From Spirochaetes bacterium ADurb.Bin218 (GTDB lineage: Bacteria; Spirochaetota; UBA4802; UBA5550): a stretch of DNA of 44,894 nucleotides. The position numbers and the translations under genes were made by a program. Positions within the stretch are counted from its first letter, which is position 1. Each line of letters opens with the position of its first letter. Positions 7,374 through 15,951 of this stretch are shown here, piece after piece. Location: assembly GCA_002069965.1 (NCBI GenBank), contig MWCI01000022.1, forward strand, positions 1 to 44,894, in the 5' to 3' direction. The notes beneath the pieces were generated by a model. It was not told the origin of the DNA. It saw only the letters and a program-made list of their open reading frames with translations, and did not search any database.

Positions 7374-7398
7374 GTTTCTATATATAGAAACATGATAG
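7367..7398. promoter_or_regulatory. 32-bp perfect palindrome, probable trp repressor operator
   Basis: The half-site CTATCATGTTTCTATA is followed by its exact reverse complement, a perfect 32-bp palindrome with no spacer. It covers the -10 box, most of the -35/-10 spacer, the likely transcription start and the first codons of the leader peptide. That placement suits repression of initiation by a dimeric regulator. It does not match the E. coli TrpR operator core CTAGTTAACTAG. The regulator is not in the window. Confidence 0.8.
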
Positions 7399-7409
7399 TT
7401 TTTTGTCAA
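7381..7409 (-). promoter_or_regulatory. trp operon promoter
   Basis: On the minus strand, TTGACA (plus 7404-7409) is separated by 17 bases from TATATA (plus 7381-7386). The -35 box is perfect and the spacing ideal, while the -10 box matches 4 of 6. The predicted start is near 7373-7375. Confidence 0.8.
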
Positions 7410-7537
7410 GATTTTTTATAAAATTTTTTAAATAAAATTATAAATTATCCTTCTATACAGAAGGAACAGGAAAAGGGTTTATTTCCAGGAAGCAAATATC
7501 TGGAAATAATTTTTGGGGATATTAAAAAAAATTTACT

Positions 7538-7568
7538 TTGACTTTTTTTAAAAAAGCTTAAATATATT
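7538..7568 (+). promoter_or_regulatory. Possible promoter of the acyl-CoA synthetase gene
   Basis: TTGACT (7538-7543) is followed by an A/T-rich spacer and TATATT (7563-7568) at 19 bases, or AATATA at 17. It lies about 120 bases upstream of the gene. The rest of the 7410-7690 spacer is AT-rich and I see nothing else in it. Confidence 0.35.
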
Positions 7569-7690
7569 CAATACCCTAAACTATGGGAAAGCAGAGTGAT
7601 TAGATTAAAAAGACTCTGGCATATAATTTCAGCAAATAAATAAAGAAATATAATTAAGGTCATTGAAAAAATTATATCAAGAGGAAGATA

Positions 7691-9511
7691 ATGAGCAGAA
7701 ACTTTGTGGATTATGATTATAGAATAAACACTATTTTAGATGTTTTTTACAGCAATGCACTTAAATATAAGGATAAAGTTTTTCTTAAGAAAAGAGAAAT
7801 TTCTGGATGGAAAGACTTTACATGGAAGGAGACTCTTGAAAAAGTAGAAGCTCTGGCATCTTATCTAATTAAATGTGGCATTAAAAAAGGTGATATTGTT
7901 GCTATATATTCATCAAATAGGCCGGAGTGGGTAATTGCAGATCTTGCTGTATTGATATCTGGAGCAGTGGATATTGCCTTTTATGATCATAGCTCCACTT
8001 CAGAGGTTATTCAGCTTCTAAATGATTCAAAGGCATCACTCTGTTTTTGCGATGATAGAGACAGGTCTTTTTCTTTGCTTTCTCAAAGGGATAAGTTACC
8101 ATTTCTAAAAAAAATAATTGCCTTTGATGATAATGCTGTAGATAGCGGTGCAATTGCATTATCTCATGCAATTGCAGAGGGCTCTGCAAATTTAAAAGCA
8201 GAAGAGATCAAAAATATAAGAAGCTCCATCAAGGGTGATGATCTGATGACTGTCATTTATTCCTCTGGAAGCTCATCACAGCCTCAGGGGGTGATGTTAA
8301 CTCACAAAAATATAATGTTTACGGTTTCGAAATTCACAATGAGACAAAACCTCCCTGAGGGCCTTACTTCCATTTCTATTTTACCTCTTGCACATGTTTC
8401 TGAAAGATTGATGGGATATTATTCTGTTATGCTTGATGGTGGAGTCATTTGTTTTTCTACAGGATTAAATTCTTTTATCAATGACTGCATTGAGGTAAAG
8501 CCAAATTATGGCGTGCTTTGCCCTTATATATTGGGGAGTATATATAATAGCTTTATGTTAAAGCTAAAAGGACTTCCAGCTTATAGACAAAATTTTGTTA
8601 AAAAAAGTCTTACTGCTGCAATGGAAGTAGAGCAATTTTATCTTGCAGGGAAGTCACTCCCACTGTTTTTAAGATTTAAATACTTTTTATTAAACAGATT
8701 AGTCTTCTGGAAGTTGAAGAGAGCCCTTGGCCTTCACAGGGCTATTGCCTTTATCTCCACAGGGACATCCCCTGTTTATGAGGTAAAGAGTTTTTTCTGG
8801 GGTCTTAAAATTCAGCTAAGAGATGTTTATGGCTTAACAGAAACCTCTGGAGTTTTAAGTGCAGAGGGATTACCTTCTATTATGGCTTTAAAATCTGATG
8901 GCTCTATACCTCCTTTCCCTGAAACCGAGATTAAGATTGTCAATGATGAGGAGATCCTTGTAAAGGGGCCACAGATTATGAAGGGGTATTTTAATAGACC
9001 ATATGAAACTGAGCAAATATTTAATAAAGATGGATTTTTAAAAACTGGTGATAAGGGAACTATTGATAAGTATGGCTATTTGAAGATCATAGAGAGAAAA
9101 AGTGATATAATAATAACCGCCAATGGGAAGAAGATAACCCCTCAAATTATTGAAAATAGCTTTGCATCTCACCCAATGATTGATCATATTTTAATAGTAG
9201 GTGATGGGAAAAAATATCTTGGTGCCTTAATTTTCCCAAATTTTAAAAATCTATATCCCTGGGCTGAGTCAAAAGGCATGAATACAGAATCTGCAGAAAA
9301 ATTGCTAAGGGAAGGTGCGATTTTAAACAAATACCAGAGGATAATTGATAAGCTCAACAGAAGCTTTTGTCAGATTGAGCCTATAAAAAAGTTTATATTG
9401 GTTCCACAGGAACTGCTTCCAGGGGGGGATCTTACGCCTTTATATAGTATTAAGCGAAAAGCTGTAATGGCTAAATACAAAGACTTAATTGATTCACTCT
9501 TTGTTGAATAA
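7691..9511 (+). CDS. Long-chain acyl-CoA synthetase (AMP-forming, ANL family)
   Basis: A 606-residue adenylate-forming enzyme that activates fatty acids with ATP and CoA. The P-loop is YSSGSSSQPQGVMLTH (~residues 190-205), the A5-type motif is DVYGLTETSG (~378), and KTGDKG (~457) and the hinge region IERKSDIIITANGKKI follow. The C-terminal SIKRKAVMAKY carries a candidate catalytic Lys. The length matches bacterial FadD15-like proteins. The P-loop is unusual: its normally conserved Lys/Arg (PKG) is Gln (PQG). SD-like AGAGGAAG precedes the ATG. It lies upstream of pyrE with a 91-base gap. Confidence 0.88.
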   Translation: MSRNFVDYDYRINTILDVFYSNALKYKDKVFLKKREISGWKDFTWKETLEKVEALASYLIKCGIKKGDIVAIYSSNRPEWVIADLAVLISGAVDIAFYDHSSTSEVIQLLNDSKASLCFCDDRDRSFSLLSQRDKLPFLKKIIAFDDNAVDSGAIALSHAIAEGSANLKAEEIKNIRSSIKGDDLMTVIYSSGSSSQPQGVMLTHKNIMFTVSKFTMRQNLPEGLTSISILPLAHVSERLMGYYSVMLDGGVICFSTGLNSFINDCIEVKPNYGVLCPYILGSIYNSFMLKLKGLPAYRQNFVKKSLTAAMEVEQFYLAGKSLPLFLRFKYFLLNRLVFWKLKRALGLHRAIAFISTGTSPVYEVKSFFWGLKIQLRDVYGLTETSGVLSAEGLPSIMALKSDGSIPPFPETEIKIVNDEEILVKGPQIMKGYFNRPYETEQIFNKDGFLKTGDKGTIDKYGYLKIIERKSDIIITANGKKITPQIIENSFASHPMIDHILIVGDGKKYLGALIFPNFKNLYPWAESKGMNTESAEKLLREGAILNKYQRIIDKLNRSFCQIEPIKKFILVPQELLPGGDLTPLYSIKRKAVMAKYKDLIDSLFVE

Positions 9512-9602
9512 CTCTGCTAATTGAAATTTGCTTTAAAATTATCTTGACCAGCTTTAGCCTCTCCTGTAAATGAGAGGTATATTATTAAATTCAAGGTGGT
9601 AT

Positions 9603-10277
9603 ATGAAGGATTACAAAAAGGAATTCATTGAGTTTTTGCTTGATATGAAATCTCTTAAATTTGGAGAATTTACTTTAAAGTCTGGAAGGCTTTCTCCATA
9701 TTTTCTCAATACAGGCATGCTTTATACAGGAGAGTCTGTAAATAAACTGGGGAAATTTTATGCAAGTGCAATAAAGGATAATATAGCTCAGGATTTTAAT
9801 GTGATCTTTGGACCTGCCTATAAGGGAATACCTCTGGCTATTGCAACTGTAAACTCACTTTTCAGTGATTTTAATATAAATGTTAGCTATTCCTTTAACA
9901 GAAAAGAGGCGAAGGACCATGGAGATATGGGCCTCATTGTGGGCAAGCCTCTTGGCGCTGATGATAAGGTCATTCTTGTTGATGATGTGATAACTGCAGG
10001 GACTGCAGTGAAAGAGTCTATGGAAATACTGAGAAACAACGGCAACCCTTCTCTTATTGCTGTCATTGTATCTGTTGACAGAATGGAAAAAGGAACTGGA
10101 GAAAAATCAGCTATCGGAGAGCTAAGAGATTCAACAGGCATAGAATTTTTTCCAATAGTTAATATCCTTGATATTATGGAATTTTTGAGGGATGAAACTA
10201 ATTGCTTAAAATATAATATAGACAAAAACATGCTTGGAAAAATGGAAGACTATAGAAGCAAGTATGGTGTTCAGTGA
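9603..10277 (+). CDS. pyrE: Orotate phosphoribosyltransferase
   Basis: Adds phosphoribose to orotate to make OMP in pyrimidine synthesis. ILVDDVITAGTAVKESM (~residues 122-138) is the PRPP-binding signature, FGEFTLKSGRLSPYFLNTG the N-terminal orotate-site region, and FGPAYKGIPLA the PRPP loop. I place the start at 9603, where AAGGTGGT lies upstream. An ATG at 9570 would add 11 non-conserved residues and sits inside a small hairpin (CCTCTC 9558-9563, GAGAGG 9572-9577). The stop overlaps the bpt start as GTGA. Confidence 0.94.
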   Translation: MKDYKKEFIEFLLDMKSLKFGEFTLKSGRLSPYFLNTGMLYTGESVNKLGKFYASAIKDNIAQDFNVIFGPAYKGIPLAIATVNSLFSDFNINVSYSFNRKEAKDHGDMGLIVGKPLGADDKVILVDDVITAGTAVKESMEILRNNGNPSLIAVIVSVDRMEKGTGEKSAIGELRDSTGIEFFPIVNILDIMEFLRDETNCLKYNIDKNMLGKMEDYRSKYGVQ

Positions 10278-10999
10278 TTCTTTTAAGTGATAGGCTTTTA
10301 AGCAGTGAATCTCAGTGCCCTTATCTTCCAGATAGGCTCTGGCGATTTGCTTTCTTTTTTGCCATAGGGGTATCAGCTGAAGAGCTTGAGGCCTTGCTTT
10401 CAAGTGGATGGAGAAAGTTCGGAGAGTATTATTTCAAACCACAATGCCGCAATTGCTCCGAATGTATTCCCCTGAGGGTGAGGCTCAAGGATTTTCATCT
10501 TTCCAGAAGCCAAAGGCGCGTTGTGAAGAAATGTCAAGAGGTAGAGGTTAAGTTCAATGAGCTTGAACTTAGAGATGAGATCTATGAGGTTTACAAAGAT
10601 CATTCTTTAAAGCGTTTTGGCAAAGAAACAGATTATGATGATTTTGCTTTCTCTTTTTATAATCCATCCTGCCCTGCTATGCAATCAGAATATTTTATTG
10701 ATGGTAGACTTGCAGCTGTTGGATTTTTAGATGTGTCATCAAAAGCCTTAAGCAGTGTTTATTTTTGTTTTCACAGTGACTTTGAGGACTATAGCCTTGG
10801 CACCTTTAGTTGCATTAAAGAGATTGAATTTGCCACAAAGGAAGGTTTGCAATACTATTACTTGGGCTATTATATAAAAGATTGCCAGAGAATGATATAT
10901 AAGGATTCATTCAAGGAAAATGAAAAGATGGATTGGGAGACTGGACAATGGTTATCCTCTAATCCGTTGCAACAAATTAAAGCATCATCTGAGTTTTAG
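10274..10999 (+). CDS. bpt: Aspartate/glutamate leucyltransferase (N-end rule)
   Basis: A 241-residue leucyl-tRNA--protein transferase that adds Leu to proteins with N-terminal Asp or Glu and marks them for ClpS/ClpAP. The N-terminal CPYLPDRLWRF, GWRKFGEYYFKPQC and CRNCSECIPLRV carry the conserved Cys and Arg residues. YLGYYIKDCQRMIYK near the C-terminus is the second family block. It starts with GTG overlapping the pyrE stop, so translation is coupled. Its 3' end overlaps the convergent CBM48 gene by 15 bases. Confidence 0.9.
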   Translation: MILLSDRLLSSESQCPYLPDRLWRFAFFFAIGVSAEELEALLSSGWRKFGEYYFKPQCRNCSECIPLRVRLKDFHLSRSQRRVVKKCQEVEVKFNELELRDEIYEVYKDHSLKRFGKETDYDDFAFSFYNPSCPAMQSEYFIDGRLAAVGFLDVSSKALSSVYFCFHSDFEDYSLGTFSCIKEIEFATKEGLQYYYLGYYIKDCQRMIYKDSFKENEKMDWETGQWLSSNPLQQIKASSEF

Positions 11000-11716
11000 T
11001 ATTGAGCAGATCTCCCCTGTATTGTCAGTTCCAGAGTCAGGATTAAAAGTATCTGGCATCCATTGTCCATCAACAATAAATTTATACCTGTATGTACCTG
11101 GAGCAAGTTTTTTCTCTAATCGCCAGATTCCTTTTTTATCTTTTTTCATCAGGTCGTTTTCTGGATTCCATCCATTAAAATCTCCAACAAGGGAGACTAT
11201 TCTTGCCTCTGGTCTATATAATCGAAAGAGAACATTGTTTCCTTTGAGTATTTTATATGTAACAAGCTTGCCTTCTTCAGGGGCATCTATTTCTGCCAGT
11301 GATGTATAGGAGCCCTGCTTATCATCTTCCCGAAGTCCATTCCATGGATCTTCAGTCCATAGACCATCAACATTGAATTTGTATACAATCTTCCCAGAAA
11401 AAGAGCTATTGGGGAGAAAGAAAAACCATACTCCATCTTTTCCCCTTGTCATATATTTGATATTCCATGAAGAAAAGTTACCAGCTATGCCAACAGAAGA
11501 GGCTTTTCTGTCTTTAAAAGTAAAAAGTAATCCTTCTTCAATAAGAGGCTTTCCACTGCCTATGTTATCCACCATAACAAGCTTTATTCTCTCTGGAGGT
11601 CGTGCCTCCTTTAGCTTTGTAAGGTTGTAAAAATATTCCGTCCTTGGATTATATGGCATGGATGATATAAAAAAAAGCACAAGGAGAAGAATTCCCTTTC
11701 TTCTAAAAGACTCCAT
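10985..11716 (-). CDS. Exported protein with two tandem CBM48-like domains
   Basis: A 243-residue protein. Residues 7-20 are a hydrophobic signal or anchor segment. Two early-set carbohydrate-binding modules follow. The first (~residues 60-125) has AGNFSSWN and YKFNVDGLWTEDP. The second (~residues 155-240) has LVGDFNGWNPEN and YRYKFIVDGQWMPDT. These are the sugar-contact patterns of AMPK/CBM48 glycogen-binding modules, and the copies are clearly related. No catalytic domain is attached. Binding to alpha-glucan at the envelope is inference. No glycogen gene is nearby, and the gene is divergent from the TPR protein. Confidence 0.75.
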   Translation of the reverse strand: MESFRRKGILLLVLFFISSMPYNPRTEYFYNLTKLKEARPPERIKLVMVDNIGSGKPLIEEGLLFTFKDRKASSVGIAGNFSSWNIKYMTRGKDGVWFFFLPNSSFSGKIVYKFNVDGLWTEDPWNGLREDDKQGSYTSLAEIDAPEEGKLVTYKILKGNNVLFRLYRPEARIVSLVGDFNGWNPENDLMKKDKKGIWRLEKKLAPGTYRYKFIVDGQWMPDTFNPDSGTDNTGEICSILKLR

Positions 11717-11899
11717 GAAGTTTCCTCTTTTTATTTATTATGCTGTCTACATAATTTGTCGATAAAAGTATAAGAAAAATTTATAGTGAAATTACCTATA
11801 GTTTTTAAAAAGAGGGAATTTTAATTGATTTTTAATCAGGAAAATATAAAATCTGAATTATGTCACTTTTGGGTGAGTAAAAATTAATCGGGATTTCAA

Positions 11900-14800
11900 A
11901 TGGCAAAGAAAACAGAAGTAACATACACACCAGAGGAACTGGCAGAGATAGACAGAATATTAAAGGTATTAACTGAAGAACCTGACATTCCTGAATTTCC
12001 AGAGCAGGAGAGGGTTTTTAAGCCTTCTCAGGATGAAGATTTTGACATAGAGAAAGAAGACGAGAATATACCTGATGATCTGCATTTTGATGATGAATTG
12101 ACACGAGAGGAGAGATTTGAGCCAGAAGAAACTGTTGAGCCAGAAACCCTGGATGTTGAAGAAGGCTTTCTTGAAGAATCTCCAGAAGGGGGGCAAGAAG
12201 CAGAATTTGAGCCAGAAGAAATTTATACCCTTGATGATAGTGATATAAAAGTTATAGATGAGGCTGAAGAACAGGAAGGGGCACAGATTGAAGGCTTTGA
12301 TGAAATCGAAGATATACCCAGCATAGAAGAACCAACTGCTGCCAGGAAAAAGCAGCAGAGCATTGTAATTGAAGGTGAGGATGAGATTGCTCTCCCTTCC
12401 TTTGATGAATTGGATATAAAGGAACCAGAGGGTATCCCGGAAATAGATGAGATGGATATCCCGGAGGTTAATCTTGAGGATCTACCAGGTGCTTCACAGC
12501 CAGCTTCTTCTGAAACTCCAGAAGGACCTGATGAATTTTTAAGCTCACAGGAGGATTTTGCTTCACTGGAGGAGGCTGAATCAAAGGGCTTTGAGGAAGA
12601 AGAACAGGAGATCTCACCCAGAGGAGAATCTGCAGAAAGTGCCCTTGATGAGTTTGATTCCTTTGAAGATGCTGGATTTGAAGATATTTCTAATATCTCT
12701 GATAGCGAAAAGGAAGCACCAGCTGCATCTTCTAAAAAAGCTCAGGAGGCTTTTGAAGATGCCTTTTCTCATGAGGATGAATCTTTTACCATAGAGCCCC
12801 TGGATGATGATCATTTTGATCATATAGTGGATGAAGAGGTTCATGAATCACCAAAGCCTCAGGGTGGTGGCCAGACTCTGGAGCTTTCTGACAGGGATCT
12901 TGCAAAGTTAAAGAAAGCCATAATTTTGTTTAATCCTGCCATAAGGGATGCTATTAAAGATACAATTATAAACGACCGCCTTTCCTATGGTGATACCAAA
13001 AGGCTTGTAGATATGATTCTTGCCGGCAAGCCTGAGGATAATATTCACAGATTTCTTGAAAAGAAGTTAAAAACAAAGATTGAATTAAGGGAAGAAACAG
13101 TTGCAGGCCGAAGAGTTATAGCTTCCAGACCTGAATATACTCTTGAAGGGAGGGAGAGGCAAAAGAGATTACTCAAGGCAACCAGGATTTTTGGTGTCAC
13201 AGTGATTTTGACATTTTTTATAACCATACTCTCTTATCAGTTTATCTATAAGCCCTACATGGCAAAAAAGCTTATAGGCAAGGGGGTTCAGGTAATAATA
13301 AAAAGTGGTGTTGCAGGCAACAGATTTGAGAGAAAGCAAAATTATGATGAGGCAGAGCGTATTTTTAAAGAGGTAGATGAGGAATATGTAAAAGATTATA
13401 TATATGGCTATAATGAGTATGCCAGAGCTTATCTGCTCAATGGCGATTATAAGGAATCCCTTGAAAAGCTAAACAGAGCATACGATCTTGACAGGGCAAA
13501 TATTGATACACTTAATAATCTTGGGTATTTCTATGCAAAGGTAAGCAATGAATATTTTAGCTATATAGCAAAAGATATTAAAAATTGGTATTTTAAAGAC
13601 AGAACAGATCTTGAGACAATTAAAACCCCTCTTGATTTAGCTATTAATTTTTACAGAAGAGTCTTGCTTCTGGATAAAGAAAATATCACTGCCCTTGTTG
13701 GTATAGGAAATGCTTATTTTTATCAGGGACAATATCTTAAGGCAAAAAAATATTATGAAGATATATTAAGGGTAAATCCAAAGTCTATTGCTGGTTATTC
13801 CGGTCTGTTGAATCTTTATATTGAACGAAACGCCTTTCCAATGGTTGCTCAAACTCATGCACAATTAAGGGAAAAGGAGATGCTTGCTGATTTACCATCT
13901 CCTCTATTGTCCAAGCTTGCAGGGTATTACCTTGATAAAAGAGCAATGGGGGATTCAAATGTCCGAATTGATTACGGAGTGACAACTAAAAAGCTTATAG
14001 ACGAAGCAGATAATACATATCCAGCCATTGTGGAGGTGCTTAAGGCTCTCAATGATAGAGATCCTGATTATCCTCAACTCCATATTCAATATGCAAAGCT
14101 GAGCATTGCTCAAAACAATTTAATGGCAGCTAAAAGATATATTGATAAAGCACTTTCCCTGGCTCCTAATTACTACAGTGCACTTCATCTTATGGGAGAG
14201 TATTACTATATTACAAAAGAGCCAGTGAAGTCCTATAGGTATCTCAAAGAGGCAATTGATAACTATGGGAATCAGCCAGCCTTTACCAGAGAGGATTTTT
14301 ATAAAGAGACAGAGCATATAGGCAAAAGCAATACCTATATTGGAAATATTTTTTATTATTTCTTTGATAAGGTTAAAAGCAGAGAGGGAGCTTTAGAAGA
14401 GGAGTTTGCAAATAATGAAATTGAGAAGATGGCTAACTATACAATAGCTGAACAGTATTATATAAATGCTGTTAACCAGGGGTATGCCTCCTCCGAGCTT
14501 TATTATAATCTTGGCAGGATATATTATCTTAAGAAGAACTACTCTCTGGCCCTGAATAGCTGGCTCCATCTTTATGATGATTTTATCAAATCTCCAGAGC
14601 TTATGCTATCTCTGGGCAACGCCTTTTATTATAATAACAATATCAATGCAGCAAAGGGTGAATACCTTAAACTAATAAGCGTTTTTGAGTATGAGGCAGA
14701 TAAGATTAAGGTTGCAGACCCATCAAGGGTTGAGCATATTAAGATCTTCCAGACCCTCTCTTCTGCATATAACAACTTAGGTGTTGCTTACAATGATCTT

Positions 14801-14989
14801 GGTGAGTTTGCCAAAAGAGATCTGGCTTACTGGAAATCAATTGATTACGGTCTTAAACTTAACAGAGAAAACGAATATGCAAGGGTAAATATGGCTCGTT
14901 CAAATAGAAATAATGATAGAGAAGGCCATCTCATTGATGAGAGCATACCCTATAGCATAGATATTTACATGGAGAATATGAGAAACTAA
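11900..14989 (+). CDS. Large acidic-TM-TPR protein; possible flagellar collar component
   Basis: A 1029-residue protein in three parts. Residues 1-~310 are a highly acidic, low-complexity region rich in Glu, Asp and Pro. Residues ~430-450 form one transmembrane helix (VTVILTFFITILSYQFIY). Residues ~480-1000 form many tetratricopeptide repeats, such as LNNLGYFYAK, ALVGIGNAYFYQGQYLKAKKYY and SELYYNLGRIYYLKKNYSLAL. The layout implies an acidic cytoplasmic tail and a periplasmic TPR superhelix. Spirochaetes use large TPR proteins in the periplasmic flagellar collar (the Borrelia Flc group), so such a scaffold role is possible. That is inference from architecture only. Confidence 0.7.
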   Translation: MAKKTEVTYTPEELAEIDRILKVLTEEPDIPEFPEQERVFKPSQDEDFDIEKEDENIPDDLHFDDELTREERFEPEETVEPETLDVEEGFLEESPEGGQEAEFEPEEIYTLDDSDIKVIDEAEEQEGAQIEGFDEIEDIPSIEEPTAARKKQQSIVIEGEDEIALPSFDELDIKEPEGIPEIDEMDIPEVNLEDLPGASQPASSETPEGPDEFLSSQEDFASLEEAESKGFEEEEQEISPRGESAESALDEFDSFEDAGFEDISNISDSEKEAPAASSKKAQEAFEDAFSHEDESFTIEPLDDDHFDHIVDEEVHESPKPQGGGQTLELSDRDLAKLKKAIILFNPAIRDAIKDTIINDRLSYGDTKRLVDMILAGKPEDNIHRFLEKKLKTKIELREETVAGRRVIASRPEYTLEGRERQKRLLKATRIFGVTVILTFFITILSYQFIYKPYMAKKLIGKGVQVIIKSGVAGNRFERKQNYDEAERIFKEVDEEYVKDYIYGYNEYARAYLLNGDYKESLEKLNRAYDLDRANIDTLNNLGYFYAKVSNEYFSYIAKDIKNWYFKDRTDLETIKTPLDLAINFYRRVLLLDKENITALVGIGNAYFYQGQYLKAKKYYEDILRVNPKSIAGYSGLLNLYIERNAFPMVAQTHAQLREKEMLADLPSPLLSKLAGYYLDKRAMGDSNVRIDYGVTTKKLIDEADNTYPAIVEVLKALNDRDPDYPQLHIQYAKLSIAQNNLMAAKRYIDKALSLAPNYYSALHLMGEYYYITKEPVKSYRYLKEAIDNYGNQPAFTREDFYKETEHIGKSNTYIGNIFYYFFDKVKSREGALEEEFANNEIEKMANYTIAEQYYINAVNQGYASSELYYNLGRIYYLKKNYSLALNSWLHLYDDFIKSPELMLSLGNAFYYNNNINAAKGEYLKLISVFEYEADKIKVADPSRVEHIKIFQTLSSAYNNLGVAYNDLGEFAKRDLAYWKSIDYGLKLNRENEYARVNMARSNRNNDREGHLIDESIPYSIDIYMENMRN

Positions 14990-15441
14990 AGGATATCATC
15001 TCGCTTTTTAAGGATCATATACTCAAAGCCATCGGCAAGTGCACGAAAAGAGGCAAAGTTTATATTTTCTGACATAGCATAAACTTCCCATAGCTCCTCA
15101 CCATCGGTAAAAATAATGCGCACCTCAACATCTGTGCTTGTTCCTCGATGAGCATCCATGATCTTTGCCTGATAATCCACAAGGCGCACATTTTTTATTT
15201 CAGGGAAGAGAGGAACAAGAGCCTTGCGCAAAACATTGGCAAGAGCATCAACAGGACCATTACCATTGGAGGCTTCATGAATAATTTGATCAAAGGCCTC
15301 TATGTGGACAGTTGCCTCAGGTATTATGCCATTATCAATTAGCTTGTATTCGCCTACAATTTTAAAAGGAGCCTTATATTTATTGAGACTTCTTGCAATG
15401 GAAAGCTTTTTTGTGGCATCCTCAATTTTGTAGTTAAGCAT
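14986..15441 (-). CDS. Free-standing LeuA/citramalate-synthase regulatory domain
   Basis: A 151-residue protein equivalent to only the C-terminal allosteric domain of isopropylmalate/citramalate synthases. It aligns along its length with the end of the full CimA at 43047-44633. Shared blocks include NGNGPV.A..N.LRKAL, PEI....L.D, D...GTS..V.V, and S..AL.DG.EY...KK. The catalytic barrel is absent. A strong AAAGGAGG before the ATG argues against decay. It is the last gene of a minus-strand run after a PQQ-like protein and a kinase. It might sense a branched-chain amino acid, or pair with a synthase as a regulatory subunit. That role is inferred. Confidence 0.82.
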   Translation of the reverse strand: MLNYKIEDATKKLSIARSLNKYKAPFKIVGEYKLIDNGIIPEATVHIEAFDQIIHEASNGNGPVDALANVLRKALVPLFPEIKNVRLVDYQAKIMDAHRGTSTDVEVRIIFTDGEELWEVYAMSENINFASFRALADGFEYMILKKRDDIL

Positions 15442-15453
15442 AAAAACCTCCTT

Positions 15454-15942
15454 TCAGTTGATTAAGTCCCCTGTTGCACTTGATAATATCTCAACCCTGC
15501 CATCAAGGTATTCTAATAGGACTCTTTGTCTATTGATTGAATAGCGGTGAAGATCTATATCCACCTCGTGATACCAGACTTTGCTCCCATCGGAGCTATT
15601 GACCTTAATTAGATAGTAAATGTCATTATTATCAATAAAAATTAGATAGAGGTAATTGTCAAATACTTCATAGACATAGGCCTTGCCAGGAATTGTCCAT
15701 TTTGTAATACCATCTTCTTTGCCAATAGCCCAAAAAATGCCACTTTTGTCGTCATATTCAATGGCTATGTAGAAGTTTTCATCATCATGGACAATTCCGT
15801 TTATAAAGCCTCCTTCGTCGATTTTTATAATCCAGATATTTTTGTTCTCTGGCTGCCTTTTGCAGAGAATTGAAAAATTCTCTGGATTGTAAACAACTGT
15901 GTAAGAATCAAATTCAAATTTTTGCAAAAATCCTTTGCTCAT
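15454..15942 (-). CDS. Small beta-propeller-like (PQQ-repeat) protein, unknown function
   Basis: A 162-residue protein with about four repeating beta units ending in hydrophobic/Gly/Asp patterns, for example GKEDGITKWTIPGKAYVYEV and NSSDGSKVWYHEVDID. These resemble PQQ-type propeller blades (..DG...W......) and are too few for a closed propeller, so it may oligomerise or be a fragment-type family. There is no signal peptide, so it is probably cytoplasmic. It starts nine bases after the kinase stop without an obvious ribosome site and ends 12 bases before the regulatory-domain gene, implying one operon. I recognise no named family. Confidence 0.6.
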   Translation of the reverse strand: MSKGFLQKFEFDSYTVVYNPENFSILCKRQPENKNIWIIKIDEGGFINGIVHDDENFYIAIEYDDKSGIFWAIGKEDGITKWTIPGKAYVYEVFDNYLYLIFIDNNDIYYLIKVNSSDGSKVWYHEVDIDLHRYSINRQRVLLEYLDGRVEILSSATGDLIN

Positions 15943-15951
15943 TTATTTAAA

